Positions 18,119-25,887 of a stretch of DNA of 47,690 nucleotides are shown in pieces (the stretch's first letter is position 1; every line of letters starts with the position of its first letter). Origin of the DNA: Magnetococcales bacterium (GTDB taxonomy: Bacteria; Pseudomonadota; Magnetococcia; Magnetococcales; JADFZT01); the NCBI GenBank assembly GCA_015232395.1, contig JADFZT010000036.1:1-47690 (forward strand), given 5' to 3'. Under the pieces are notes generated by a model. It saw only the letters and a program-made list of their open reading frames with translations, had not been told where the DNA came from and did not search any database. The translations under genes were made by a program, and so were the position numbers.

Positions 18119-18745
18119 CTATTGGCGCTTTTTGGGGGGAGTCATGGGATAATCCGCCTTCAGATCAAATTGACTCCGATAGGCCTCAGGCTCCATTTGG
18201 TGGCTTCTTTTGAGGTGAGATTTTAGCAACTTGACCGATTTGCCACAGATCAGGCAGGTAATACCCTCTGGTGTAATCGCCTGGTCGGGAGAAATGTTGG
18301 GAGCTGCCGCCGGTTTTTTAGCAGGCTTTGGGCTCTTTTTAGTAGCTTTGGCAGCGGCTTTGGGCTGGGCCTTCTTGGGCTCGGGCTTGGCAGCGGCTTT
18401 GGGCTCGGGCTTGGCGGCGGCTTTGGGCTCGGGCTTCTTGGGCTCGGGCTGGGCCTTCTTGGGCTCGGGCTTGGCAGCGGCTTTGGGCTCGGGCTTCTTG
18501 GGCTCGGGCTTGGTGGCGGCTTTGGGCTCGGACTTGGGTGGGGGAGCAGGGTCTCGGATAATGGGGGGGGGGGGCTGGGCTGCTTGGATCGGGGATGGAT
18601 CGGGGGAGTCTCCCTGGGGAGGCTTTGTTTGAGAGGTAGGCTTGTTCTCCTCACCAGACTCCTGTTCCAGCTTGGCCCAATACATTTTTATCAGGAAAAA
18701 ACCGATGGTGCTCAACAACCCCACAGTACCAAAAATGCCGTTCAT
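18119..18745 (-). CDS. Membrane-anchored protein with Pro/Ala/Lys linker and Ros/MucR-type zinc finger
   Basis: A 208-residue protein read from the ATG at 18743-18745, which has a strong GGGAG site. Residues ~3-22 (GIFGTVGLLSTIGFFLIK) form one membrane helix. Residues ~35-155 are a low-complexity linker of repeated PEPK and AAAK units, visible in the DNA as direct repeats at 18350-18540. The C-terminus is a compact zinc-finger module: C164, C167, H177, H182, followed by MEPEAYRSQFDLKADYPM, which closely resembles the Ros/MucR family (C-x2-C-x9-H, then TPEEYRxKWGLPxDYPM). MucR proteins are soluble DNA-binding regulators; a membrane tether is not normal for them. The finger may bind DNA at the membrane or serve in protein contact. 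Position near mamK suggests a magnetosome-region role (inference). Confidence 0.8.
   Translation of the reverse strand: MNGIFGTVGLLSTIGFFLIKMYWAKLEQESGEENKPTSQTKPPQGDSPDPSPIQAAQPPPPIIRDPAPPPKSEPKAATKPEPKKPEPKAAAKPEPKKAQPEPKKPEPKAAAKPEPKAAAKPEPKKAQPKAAAKATKKSPKPAKKPAAAPNISPDQAITPEGITCLICGKSVKLLKSHLKRSHQMEPEAYRSQFDLKADYPMTPPKKRQ
18350..18540. repeat. Direct repeats encoding PEPK/AAAK linker
   Basis: Imperfect tandem units of about 18-36 bases (TTGGGCTCGGGCTTGGCAGC and close variants) code for the low-complexity linker of the zinc-finger membrane protein. Such repeats can expand or contract by slippage, so the linker length may vary between strains. Confidence 0.75.
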
Positions 18746-19216
18746 TATTTCTCCCTCCCTCTCGCCTGACCCTCTCCTCCCCCCGGATTCCCACCATCTC
18801 AAGTCAGGATGGTCTGGGTTGGACCCGGTTGGGAAAGCCAAAACAAACGATCACTCTCTACCCATCCAACAACCCATTGAGCTACCAGGGAAGAAAAAAA
18901 TGGGTCTCATCGAAGCGTTCTGAAATAAGTGTTGCTGAATCAACTATCACTCGTTCAAAGATATCATGCCATTTTCCAGGTTGCCACACCACGGCCTCTA
19001 CCACCGAAGACAAAATATTTACCTATCAACAAAAAAATCCTTCAAAAAAAACAAAAACGCCCGAATAACCCCAAAAAAAAACCAGCCCCAGGGCTGGTGG
19101 ATAAAACAAAACCGGTTTTTCAGCCCTGGAAACTGGGAGGAAAATATTTCAAAACCATCGAATCGACCCAACCGAGCCTCAGCCAATGGCGAGAGGATAA
19201 AAGGAAGAGGGGGCAA
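18746..19216. other. Spacer between zinc-finger gene and STAS operon
   Basis: About 470 bases with no supported gene. It contains the leftward terminator of the STAS operon (19072-19098), A-rich runs around 19030-19080, and near 18746 the ribosome-binding site of the zinc-finger gene. A promoter for that gene must lie between the terminator and 18745, but no confident -35/-10 pair was picked out. Confidence 0.5.
19072..19098 (-). terminator. Rho-independent terminator of the TPR-REC-STAS operon
   Basis: Read leftward, ACCAGCCC (19098-19091) pairs with GGGCTGGT (19088-19081) and runs straight into a tract of nine T (19081-19073). It lies about 120 bases past the STAS stop codon at 19217, as expected for the end of that operon. 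Confidence 0.8.
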
Positions 19217-19570
19217 TCATTCAGCCTGCGAAGAGGTCTCTTCCTCACGCACCTGCGGCTCCCAACGCCGTGCCTGAATCTGGAACAGCCGGTTAAACTG
19301 GGCTATTTCCAAAAGTTTTTCAATCTTGGGGGCGCAGTTGATGATAGCCACATCCGAGGCCTCCCCCCCCGCATGTTCCCGCAACAGCAGCAACATGCCC
19401 AGAGCTGAGCTGTCCAGATGGGATACCGCAGATAAATCAACAGTGTATCGCATCTCTGGCCGTTTATTTCGATAGGAATCCCTGAAGAGTTTGTGAATGG
19501 AAAAGACAAACCCGCCGGAAATGGCAATACGCACTTCATCTCCATCGGTATGGGTATGGATATTTTTCAT
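19217..19570 (-). CDS. STAS domain protein (anti-sigma factor antagonist type)
   Basis: A 117-residue single-domain protein from the ATG at 19568-19570, which is preceded by GGAGAAGGAG. The STAS core is visible: VRIAISGGFVFS, then VDLSAVSHLDSSALGMLLLL, in which S54 or S55 is the usual phosphorylation site of SpoIIAA/RsbV-like antagonists, and a final VAIINC strand with a helix. These proteins normally switch partner proteins (anti-sigma kinases or other regulators) by phosphorylation. No anti-sigma kinase or phosphatase is seen nearby. It is the last gene of a leftward three-gene unit with a receiver and a TPR protein, so the three may form a small signalling module. Confidence 0.85.
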   Translation of the reverse strand: MKNIHTHTDGDEVRIAISGGFVFSIHKLFRDSYRNKRPEMRYTVDLSAVSHLDSSALGMLLLLREHAGGEASDVAIINCAPKIEKLLEIAQFNRLFQIQARRWEPQVREEETSSQAE

Positions 19571-19710
19571 CTGAGCGTTCTCCTTCTCCCCCTTGGCCAC
19601 GAAACCCGTGTGGCGATCACGATCACCGGTCGGTCTCGATTGGAGATCGGATGGTGTGCCGGTCATAAATGGATTCATGCCTGTTCCTTCTTTGGAATGA
19701 TCCGTGGAGA

Positions 19711-20097
19711 TTAAGCTACCCGGGCTTTATCTGTCTGACTCCAAGCCAACACCCCTTCGATCTCCTTGAGAAGGTGGCCAATGACAAACGGTTTGGCGAT
19801 GACGGCATCGGGTTTGATCCGGTTTTCGATGCAGCCATTGATCACCTTTGGTGAGGCGGTCATGGAAATGATTTTGATCGACTGGTCCATCTCTCTCAGT
19901 TGGGTCAGGGTCATCGCCTTGGCAGCTCCGGGCATCAGTTGATCCAAGAGGATCACATCGAAGCGCTTCTGGGAGGCTTTTTCCAGGGCCTCCAGCATGG
20001 TTTGGGCTATCTGGATCTTAAATCCCTTCCGCTTGAGAATTTCACTGAGATTGCTTCCGAAAATGGAATCATCGTCCGCTACGAGAATATGGGTCAT
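19711..20097 (-). CDS. Stand-alone response-regulator receiver (CheY-like)
   Basis: A 128-residue receiver domain with no output domain. The start at 20097 gives MTHILVADDDS; an in-frame start six codons upstream is possible. Acidic pocket residues are in ADDD (8-10), phosphoacceptor Asp52 in VILLDQLMPG, the switch region in IISMTASP and the conserved lysine in AKPF. It sits between a TPR-like gene (71-base gap) and a STAS gene (140-base gap), all leftward. A single receiver without output must act by protein contact, for example on the STAS or TPR partner (inference). No cognate kinase adjoins it. Confidence 0.88.
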   Translation of the reverse strand: MTHILVADDDSIFGSNLSEILKRKGFKIQIAQTMLEALEKASQKRFDVILLDQLMPGAAKAMTLTQLREMDQSIKIISMTASPKVINGCIENRIKPDAVIAKPFVIGHLLKEIEGVLAWSQTDKARVA

Positions 20098-20168
20098 CTC
20101 CTCGTCCTCTCTCACGGCAACTGGGCAAGCCTTGGATTCCAGACCCGATCCCCAGTGAAATGGAACGT

Positions 20169-20597
20169 TTATGCGGTACAGGCTTCCTGACCCCAGCAGG
20201 CGTTCAACTGACCGGGATTCTCCATGGGCTGTGACTCTCTAACCTTGGCGCGTTGAGAATGGCCGTGGCGGGACCAGAGCATCTCACAGAGGCTTCTTTC
20301 CACCTGGGCCGGCCAAAGCTTGGGGCTCAATTCCAACGCCCGATCCAGATCCGAAAAAGCGGCTTCCAGATGGTCCTGACTCAGGCGGGAACTACCCCGG
20401 TAGTAATAGATCAGGGCTTGAATCTGACGCATCTCTGTGGCCGACTTGTAATAAAGATCTGTGGCTTCTGAAGTAGCTTCCTGCCAACCGATGATCTCGC
20501 TGGTGTCGATGGCAGTGGTGAAATAGACTTCGCTCTTGTCAAATTCACTCCGCTTCATCAACCGCTTACCAGCTGCTACCAGTCGCATCACATTCAT
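20169..20597 (-). CDS. TPR-like hypothetical protein
   Basis: A 142-residue helical protein from the ATG at 20595-20597, with AAGGAG seven bases upstream. Helix pairs with TPR-like spacing are visible, most clearly LEAAFSDLDRALELSPKLWP, preceded by LIYYYRGSSRL. Earlier helices (RLMKRSEFDKSEVYFTTAID) fit the same pattern less strictly. The last ~30 residues are polar and contain two cysteines. It is first in the operon with the receiver and STAS genes. TPR proteins usually serve as scaffolds; MamA of magnetosomes is a TPR protein, but this one is shorter and not clearly MamA. Confidence 0.65.
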   Translation of the reverse strand: MNVMRLVAAGKRLMKRSEFDKSEVYFTTAIDTSEIIGWQEATSEATDLYYKSATEMRQIQALIYYYRGSSRLSQDHLEAAFSDLDRALELSPKLWPAQVERSLCEMLWSRHGHSQRAKVRESQPMENPGQLNACWGQEACTA

Positions 20598-20994
20598 GGT
20601 CACTCTCCTTGTTGGAGAAAATCGTCTTTCGCTTCCCTGTGACGATTGATTGAATCATTCATCCGTTTTTTGTTGTCTCCATACTGACCCGGGGAGCACC
20701 ACAAAAAATATTGAAGAGTTCTCCACGCCGGTTTTTTATTATGGAAAAGTCCGAGGCTGAATCAATACAGGGAAAATGTTATTTGTCGATTGTTTTCGTT
20801 GAGTTTTTTGTGGTTTTCTCACTAAAAAAATACCCTTGGGAGCACCCCATATTCCCTGTGAAACCTGTTCACTTGGAGCAAAAAACCCCAAGGAAACAGC
20901 TCCTCCCCAGCCAAAAAAGCCAAAGGGGACAAAACCCCACGATGAGGGAGATATGTGAAACTGATTGAAATATCAGGATAAATCAGAAACAAAC

Positions 20995-21030
20995 GTAGGA
21001 TGTGGTGAGCTGTGCGAACCGCATCAATCA
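20995..21030 (+). repeat. Short palindromic repeat, copy A
   Basis: GTAGGATGTGGTGAGCTGTG begins a ~36-base unit that ends in GCGAACCGCATCAATCA. GATGTGGT and ACCGCATC within it are near-perfect inverted arms. Other copies lie at 21172 (inverted), 27028 and 29103 (inverted). Confidence 0.8.
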
Positions 21031-21112
21031 AAACCCCATGGCATCATCCAAGCCATTCCCTCATCAACCACCTCATTGGGTTCACACTACCAATCCAAAG
21101 GATAGAGGCTCT

Positions 21113-21172
21113 GGTTCAAATACCTGGGAAAGTTTTTGAACTGGTTGAAATGCCTGGGAAAGTTTCCGAACG
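21113..21172. repeat. Two-copy 30-bp tandem duplication
   Basis: GGTTCAAATACCTGGGAAAG at 21113 recurs as GGTTGAAATGCCTGGGAAAG at 21143 and the similarity continues to about 21172, where it meets palindromic repeat copy B. It has no coding role. Confidence 0.65.
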
Positions 21173-21202
21173 ATGCGGTTCGCACAGCTCACCGCATCCT
21201 AC
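21172..21202 (-). repeat. Short palindromic repeat, copy B
   Basis: An inverted copy of the 20995 unit: GATGCGGTTCGCACAGCTCA followed by CCGCATCCTAC. It lies about 100 bases past the mamK terminator. Confidence 0.8.
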
Positions 21203-21300
21203 AGGAGAAAAGGGAAGAGGAGGGGAGAAGGGAAAGGAAAGGTCCATTTTGTTGGGAAAATCGTTCCCTGGTCGTTCCAATGCACTCTCCAGGAATCGAC

Positions 21301-21331
21301 CAAAAAAAAGGGGGCCGGTTTCCCAGCCCCC
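21301..21331 (-). terminator. Rho-independent terminator downstream of mamK
   Basis: Read leftward, GGGGGCTGG (21331-21323) pairs with CCGGCCCCC (21318-21310) around a GAAA loop, with one G-T pair, and is followed by eight T (21309-21302). It starts 27 bases after the mamK stop, so mamK ends its transcript here. Confidence 0.88.
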
Positions 21332-21357
21332 ATTATATCTCTTTCTGGATGGGACGA

Positions 21358-22386
21358 TCAGCCCCCGGCCACCTCACCCACCTGACTCCAATAGTCCGGC
21401 GGCAACTCAGTCGCCAACTTCAAGGCGCCCGCACATCCGGCATAGTCGGGATCCGCCACCCGGGAAATGTTCACCTCGCCGAAGTCACCCAAACGGCTGG
21501 CCAATGCCACATCCAATCCCCGAATCTTGGAACCACCACCCGCCAGGATGATGTTGCCCACCGCCTCTTCCTGATCTTCCGGATCAAAGGTGGTGACCAG
21601 CTCTTCCAGGCTATCGAGAATGTTGGGCACAATCGTCTCGCAAGCAGCGCGAACCTCCCGAGTCACATCATGGGGTACCGGCTTACCACCCGCCCGCAAC
21701 GTCACCACCACTTCCCCCGGAGGCTCACCCACAAAACCGTGGGCATCCTTGATTTTTTGGGCCAGAAACGGCGTCATCTGCACATCCGGATAGGACTCGG
21801 AGATGGCGGCTGCCAACACTTCGTCCACATAATCCCCCGCCTTGAGCAGGGTCAGCTGGTCGTCAACGCCAGGGATGTTGCCTTTCATGGCGGCGATGTC
21901 GATGGTGCCGGCGCCGATGTCGATGATGATGGCGTTGTTCAGTTTATTGAGACCATAGGCCACCATGAACGGCTCGGAAACCACCAGGGAGATATCCATC
22001 AAATCCTCGGTGATCCTGAGCAGCTGCCCTTTGTTGGTCACTGAGGCCCGGGCCGGTACGCCGACAATGCCGCACACCTGATCCCCGGGCCGGGGGTTGG
22101 CCAGGGTGATGACATGCTGAAGCAGTTCCCGAGCAGCCTGGGTCTGCTTTTCGCTGTCTTCCTTCAACACCCCTTCAGAGAGAGGAAAGCAGAGGTTCAT
22201 GAAAGAACGCTTTTCCAGGGCCTCTTCACCGATGGCGCTGGTGCGATTGAGAAGTTTGACACCGATAATGTCCCGGGGATAACCCACCACGGAACGAACC
22301 ATCTCCTTGGCACCCCGGTTGGACATGATGGTGGTCCGGGAGGTACCCAGATCGATGCCGAGAAACAGTTGATTGGAGTTATCCAT
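21358..22386 (-). CDS. mamK: Magnetosome actin-like protein MamK
   Basis: A 342-residue bacterial actin, the normal MamK length. The phosphate-1 motif is FLGIDLGTSRTTIM, the phosphate-2 motif IIIDIGAGTIDIAAMKG, and the adenosine motif NIILAGGGSKIRGL. MamK-like stretches include VVGYPRDIIGVKLL, VGVPARASVTNKGQLL and VVSEPFMVAYGLNKL; the closing ELPPDYWSQVGEV also matches. MamK polymerises into filaments that position and segregate the magnetosome chain. It lies 69 bases downstream of a mamJ-like gene in the same direction, the same relative order as in the Magnetospirillum mamAB operon, but without its usual neighbours mamE and mamL. The ribosome-binding site is GAGGGAG. A strong terminator follows. 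Confidence 0.95.
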   Translation of the reverse strand: MDNSNQLFLGIDLGTSRTTIMSNRGAKEMVRSVVGYPRDIIGVKLLNRTSAIGEEALEKRSFMNLCFPLSEGVLKEDSEKQTQAARELLQHVITLANPRPGDQVCGIVGVPARASVTNKGQLLRITEDLMDISLVVSEPFMVAYGLNKLNNAIIIDIGAGTIDIAAMKGNIPGVDDQLTLLKAGDYVDEVLAAAISESYPDVQMTPFLAQKIKDAHGFVGEPPGEVVVTLRAGGKPVPHDVTREVRAACETIVPNILDSLEELVTTFDPEDQEEAVGNIILAGGGSKIRGLDVALASRLGDFGEVNISRVADPDYAGCAGALKLATELPPDYWSQVGEVAGG

Positions 22387-22455
22387 ATTGCTCCCTCTTT
22401 AGCCTTCCAGGGGTGAAAACCATTGATTTCAAGCTAAACCTGAATCCCAGTTGGG

Positions 22456-24837
22456 TTAACAATGCCCCAGCTGAGCCCGCTCATCCGATTTTTTTTGCCC
22501 GTTGCCAAATCCCAACACCTCCGTGGCGATGCAGGTCATGGCTCCTCCCAGACAATTCAGGGTGCCCATGATCACCTGACCACCCCCTTTGAGGATCTGC
22601 CCCACGCCCCGCACCATGGCCATCACCCCATAGGAGACCCGACCGACCAGATCCGCTCCGGGAATCGACAGAGATTTGGAGGTGGTCCCACGGGGGGTGG
22701 ACTGGCTGCTTTTTTTGCGAAATGGCGCTGAAAGGGTGGCTGAAAAAAACCGCCCCGCCCCAATCACACCACCCACCATATCCCCCAGCAGGTGTACGAC
22801 ACCGGTGGCAAGCCCCTCAACGGGAATCGCCCGGGGCGCCAGACCCCTTTCCGGCTCCAGCACTTCACCCATCTGCACCCTCTCCTTGGACTGCCGGAAA
22901 AGGGTCGGATCCTCTGGAGAAAAGGGGGTGGGCATTGGGGTCGGGGTCGAAGCAGGAGAGGCTTTGACCTCTGCCTGGGGGGCCGCTACCTGGGGTGTTT
23001 CGGTCCGGGCGGCCATTTGAGGCGTTTCGGTCCGGGCGGCCACCTGGGGGGCCTTGGCGGTGGATTGAATGGTCGGCGCTTCCACCTGACCCGATTCCGG
23101 TTTCCAGGGGGAGAAGGGATCTTGAGAAACGGCTGCTTCCCCTTGGCCATCCGGATCGGCGAGATTTTGCCAAATCCGCTGTTTTTCCCCTTGGGCCGGG
23201 GTGACCGGGGTGACGAAGGGCACCTCTTGTGAGGCAGGGGGCTCCTCCGGGGCTTGCTCCCCGGCATCGACCGTTTGCACCTCGCTGGCAGACAGAATCA
23301 CCGTATCCTGATTCGCCAGCGTTGCTTCGACTGCGGCCCTTTCGGTGGATTCGGTAGATTCGGTGGATTTGACCTCTTCAGCCATGGCGATCAGTTGGGG
23401 GGCCTGCTCAGCGGCCTCTGCCTCAACCGGGTCTTTGATACCCTCCCGGGCCAAAGCGCCCAGATCTGATTCGGGCGCAGCCGACGAAAGAATGGCTTCC
23501 CCTTGGGTGGCTGCATCCTGCCCTTCCACCGGCGGGAGGGGGTCCAGATTGCGTACCGGTTTGATCAAACTTTGGGCGGCCAATTCAGCAAATGAAAGAC
23601 CATCCCCGGTGAGTTCCTCATCGCCAGCCACCTCCTCCAAAACCTGAATGGCGGTTTCGGCAGCGGTCACCGTGAGGGGGGTCTCATCTGCGGTTTCCTC
23701 GTTGGCAGCCTGCTGTTGGAGCGCCGGGGTCTCAGGGGCGCTGGGAGCCGGGGCCAGTGGAGTCGGGACTTCACTCTCCTTGCCGGGGGCATCGAAAAGA
23801 TCGTTGAGAATATCCGCCAGGTTGCCGTCACCAGCTTCCGCCACCTCCAGGGTCTCCCCACCGACACTTCCCTGGCTCTCTTCCCGACTCTGGGCCTCTT
23901 GGCCAACCCGCTCCCTGGATGGAACACTCTTGGGGAGGGGAATCGCCGCTTGCAGGGGCTCCACAAACGAACTGTCCGTGGCAGCCTGCTCCACCGGATC
24001 GCCGGTCATCACTCTTTGGGGGGGAGGCGCCTTCCTGAAAACGGTTTGTGAATTCACGGGTGCCACCTCCGAATCAGGCTCGGTGGAAGGCTCGGGGGGA
24101 GGCTCGGGGGGACGGGCCGTTTCGGGCAGGGTTTCCTGCTGAAGGCCCGGAATCTCTCCCGGAACATAGGGGATCGGGGAGCCGGCTTTATAGGCCCGGG
24201 TTCCCGTCTGGATACCGATCCGGCTTTTCCGACGCCCCCCCGGAAGCTCCTGGCCCGATCTGAGCAGGCCGGTTTCCGGAGAGCCGGGGCCAATTTCCAG
24301 CACCGAGCGACGCACCTGGGACAAATCGTCGTAAGCCTGGTTAAAGCGAAAGAGACTTGGTTGCAGGCCCCGGGGTCGATTCCGGGTGGTGGCAGGCTCG
24401 GTATCGGTGGCAGCGGGCAGGGAAGAAGCGCTACTTGCCTGGGCTTCCATCAGTTCGATGCCGGTTTCCGTGACCACTGGCGTGGGCGTATCACCCGATA
24501 TTTGGGAGGAGGCCCGAAAAGGTCCGGCGGCTTTTTCCACGCTGGGGGTCAGAGCCTGGCTATCCGGGGTTTGGGTGGGCTTTTCAGTCATGGGGCTTCT
24601 GGTCTCCTCGGTGGGTTCGGCCAGTTCGATTTCCCGGCTTTGGGCTTCCCCCTCCCCTGAAGGTGGGGAAAACCTTTTGCGGGCGTTCCAACTGGCATCC
24701 AAGCCTTTTCTTCTGTCCGCCACCCGGGTGGCCGCTGCGCGAAAGGCAGCCAAACCCTGTAACGTCTCCCCTCCCTGTGGGGTGGAAGTCTGGCTGGCTG
24801 GGGGATCGTTGCTGGGCGGTTCGTTCCCTTGAGACAT
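22456..24837 (-). CDS. mamJ: MamJ-like acidic repetitive protein upstream of mamK
   Basis: A 793-residue protein with AAGGAG before its ATG. A basic helical N-terminus (LAAFRAAATRVADRRKGLDA) is followed by about 600 residues rich in Glu, Ala, Pro, Thr and Ser, with short repeats such as AARTETPQ and STESTEST. The C-terminal ~130 residues turn hydrophobic and Gly-rich, in two parts: GVVHLLGDMVGGVIGAG and, near the end, GRVSYGVMAMVRGVGQILKG. In Magnetospirillum MamJ has the same plan, conserved ends around a central acidic repetitive region, and tethers magnetosomes to MamK filaments. This protein is nearly twice as long as known MamJ (about 426 residues in MSR-1), and sequence identity cannot be claimed. 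The name rests on architecture and position next to mamK. Confidence 0.6.
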   Translation of the reverse strand: MSQGNEPPSNDPPASQTSTPQGGETLQGLAAFRAAATRVADRRKGLDASWNARKRFSPPSGEGEAQSREIELAEPTEETRSPMTEKPTQTPDSQALTPSVEKAAGPFRASSQISGDTPTPVVTETGIELMEAQASSASSLPAATDTEPATTRNRPRGLQPSLFRFNQAYDDLSQVRRSVLEIGPGSPETGLLRSGQELPGGRRKSRIGIQTGTRAYKAGSPIPYVPGEIPGLQQETLPETARPPEPPPEPSTEPDSEVAPVNSQTVFRKAPPPQRVMTGDPVEQAATDSSFVEPLQAAIPLPKSVPSRERVGQEAQSREESQGSVGGETLEVAEAGDGNLADILNDLFDAPGKESEVPTPLAPAPSAPETPALQQQAANEETADETPLTVTAAETAIQVLEEVAGDEELTGDGLSFAELAAQSLIKPVRNLDPLPPVEGQDAATQGEAILSSAAPESDLGALAREGIKDPVEAEAAEQAPQLIAMAEEVKSTESTESTERAAVEATLANQDTVILSASEVQTVDAGEQAPEEPPASQEVPFVTPVTPAQGEKQRIWQNLADPDGQGEAAVSQDPFSPWKPESGQVEAPTIQSTAKAPQVAARTETPQMAARTETPQVAAPQAEVKASPASTPTPMPTPFSPEDPTLFRQSKERVQMGEVLEPERGLAPRAIPVEGLATGVVHLLGDMVGGVIGAGRFFSATLSAPFRKKSSQSTPRGTTSKSLSIPGADLVGRVSYGVMAMVRGVGQILKGGGQVIMGTLNCLGGAMTCIATEVLGFGNGQKKSDERAQLGHC

Positions 24838-25355
24838 CAGAACTCCTTGAAAATATGGACCTGCCCGGAAAGATTAAAACCCGCCGGACGGAAATTTTTA
24901 CCTCATCAACCTTTGAGCGATCCCACCTTCAGCAGGGGATTTCCGGATCAAGCCCCTCTTCTGATGGCACGGGGATTTCCCTTTGGGGCAGCGCCACAGC
25001 TGGCTTTTCCCTGGATTATGTTGGAATCGAATTGGATCAAAGAGAAGGGGGAATGGTGAGTGGTTTTACCGGAGTCACCTCCCCGACAACCCCAGCCATC
25101 CCAACCTGCTTCCCCCTGCCGCTCCAAACCCCATCACAGACGCTCAATGACAGCTGTCCAACATCGCAACATAGGCCACTTTAACCCTGTTTTCAACCGA
25201 TTTTTCATCTGATACAGGGTAGCTGGAAAGATCCGACGGGATCGATATCACTCCTCGCAACCATTTCAAGCAACCTTCCAGGAAGAGATAACCTCTAAAA
25301 TGAGACCGCTTCCAACGGGAAGGCGTCCTGATCGGATCCTGACCGCTGAAACCAC
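24838..25355. other. Spacer upstream of mamJ-like gene
   Basis: About 518 bases with no confident gene. A leftward frame starting with TTG at 25359 overlaps the coiled-coil gene's stop but reads poorly. The promoter of the mamJ-mamK unit should be in the part near 24838; no clear sigma-70 or sigma-54 site was identified. Confidence 0.45.
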
Positions 25356-25592
25356 TCAAGCGATCATTTCCCGGATCGTTTTTTCCAGAAGTGAACGAAT
25401 CTTCTCCATTGTTTCCCCCCGATCCCCGGCAGCCTCACCCATCAGGTCAGTCACGGGTTGCAGTTCCGCCATGATCTTCTCCCCAAGCCCGGTGTTGAGT
25501 CGCTGTAGTTTTCGTTCATATTCGAGATCAAACTGTTTTTGCAGCCGGACTTTTTCTGCATCCATCCACTGTTGCAGATTTTGGATGACCAT
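25356..25592 (-). CDS. Small coiled-coil protein next to mamD
   Basis: A predicted product of about 78 residues beginning MVIQNLQQWMDAEKVRLQKQ, almost entirely heptad-like helix with many Lys, Arg, Glu and Leu and no cysteines. The ATG at 25592 is chosen because the coiled-coil reading begins there; GGAG lies 11 bases upstream, slightly far. The frame is open further upstream and would add a hydrophobic stretch (LSIVLIISLILLQYV), so a longer membrane-anchored form is possible. It lies between the mamJ-like gene and divergent mamD. No family recognised. Confidence 0.5.
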   Translation of the reverse strand: MVIQNLQQWMDAEKVRLQKQFDLEYERKLQRLNTGLGEKIMAELQPVTDLMGEAAGDRGETMEKIRSLLEKTIREMIA

Positions 25593-25887
25593 GAAAAATT
25601 TTGCTCCGGACACTGTCACATACTGCAACAATATCAATGAGATTATCAAAACAATAGACAATTCATGAAAATCACGACGGCGGTGTCGGCCCCTTCTTAA
25701 AACAGACAGCCCGACATTTTTCTCCCCCAAGGATGGCAAAAAAGGGTGTGAAAAGGGGATTTTTCTGGAAAACAGGCATCTATTTTGATAACTTCTTGTG
25801 TCTTGTTAACGTAGGAGCGCTCTTTGACGCTTCACGATCAACTCTAAATTTCAAACCGAAAACCGGGATTCTTGAGGGAGATAACCC

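Larger units (their letters stand above)
20598..21357. other. 760-bp AT-rich spacer with short repeats
   Basis: No supported gene; the best frame (about 20741-20968) has poor codon use and no ribosome-binding site. The stretch holds the promoter region of the TPR-REC-STAS operon at its left end. It also holds two inverted copies of a ~36-bp palindromic repeat (20995-21030, 21172-21202), a two-copy 30-bp duplication (21113-21172) and the mamK terminator (21301-21331). Bases 20640-20830 are distinctly AT-rich. Confidence 0.6.

Noticed and set aside
20169-20597. Assignment of the TPR-like protein as MamA
   Set aside because: It is shorter than MamA (about 217 residues), has only one clear TPR pair, and its operon partners are signalling proteins rather than mam genes.
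20711-20968. Rightward 85-codon frame in the AT-rich spacer
   Set aside because: It starts with TTG without a binding site, has AT-rich poor codon use, and contains no recognisable segment beyond a chance hydrophobic run.
24965-24981. Possible sigma-54 promoter (TGGCACGGGGATTTCC)
   Set aside because: The -24 half is good but the -12 half lacks TTGC, and the nearest rightward gene start is 900 bases away.
25144-25359. Leftward 71-codon frame overlapping the stop of the coiled-coil gene
   Set aside because: It has a TTG start, no ribosome-binding site and uneven composition; the four-base overlap alone is not enough.
25824-25850. Possible mamD promoter, TTGACG then TAAATT
   Set aside because: The spacing is only 15 bases and the -10 match is weak; kept as a note rather than a feature.
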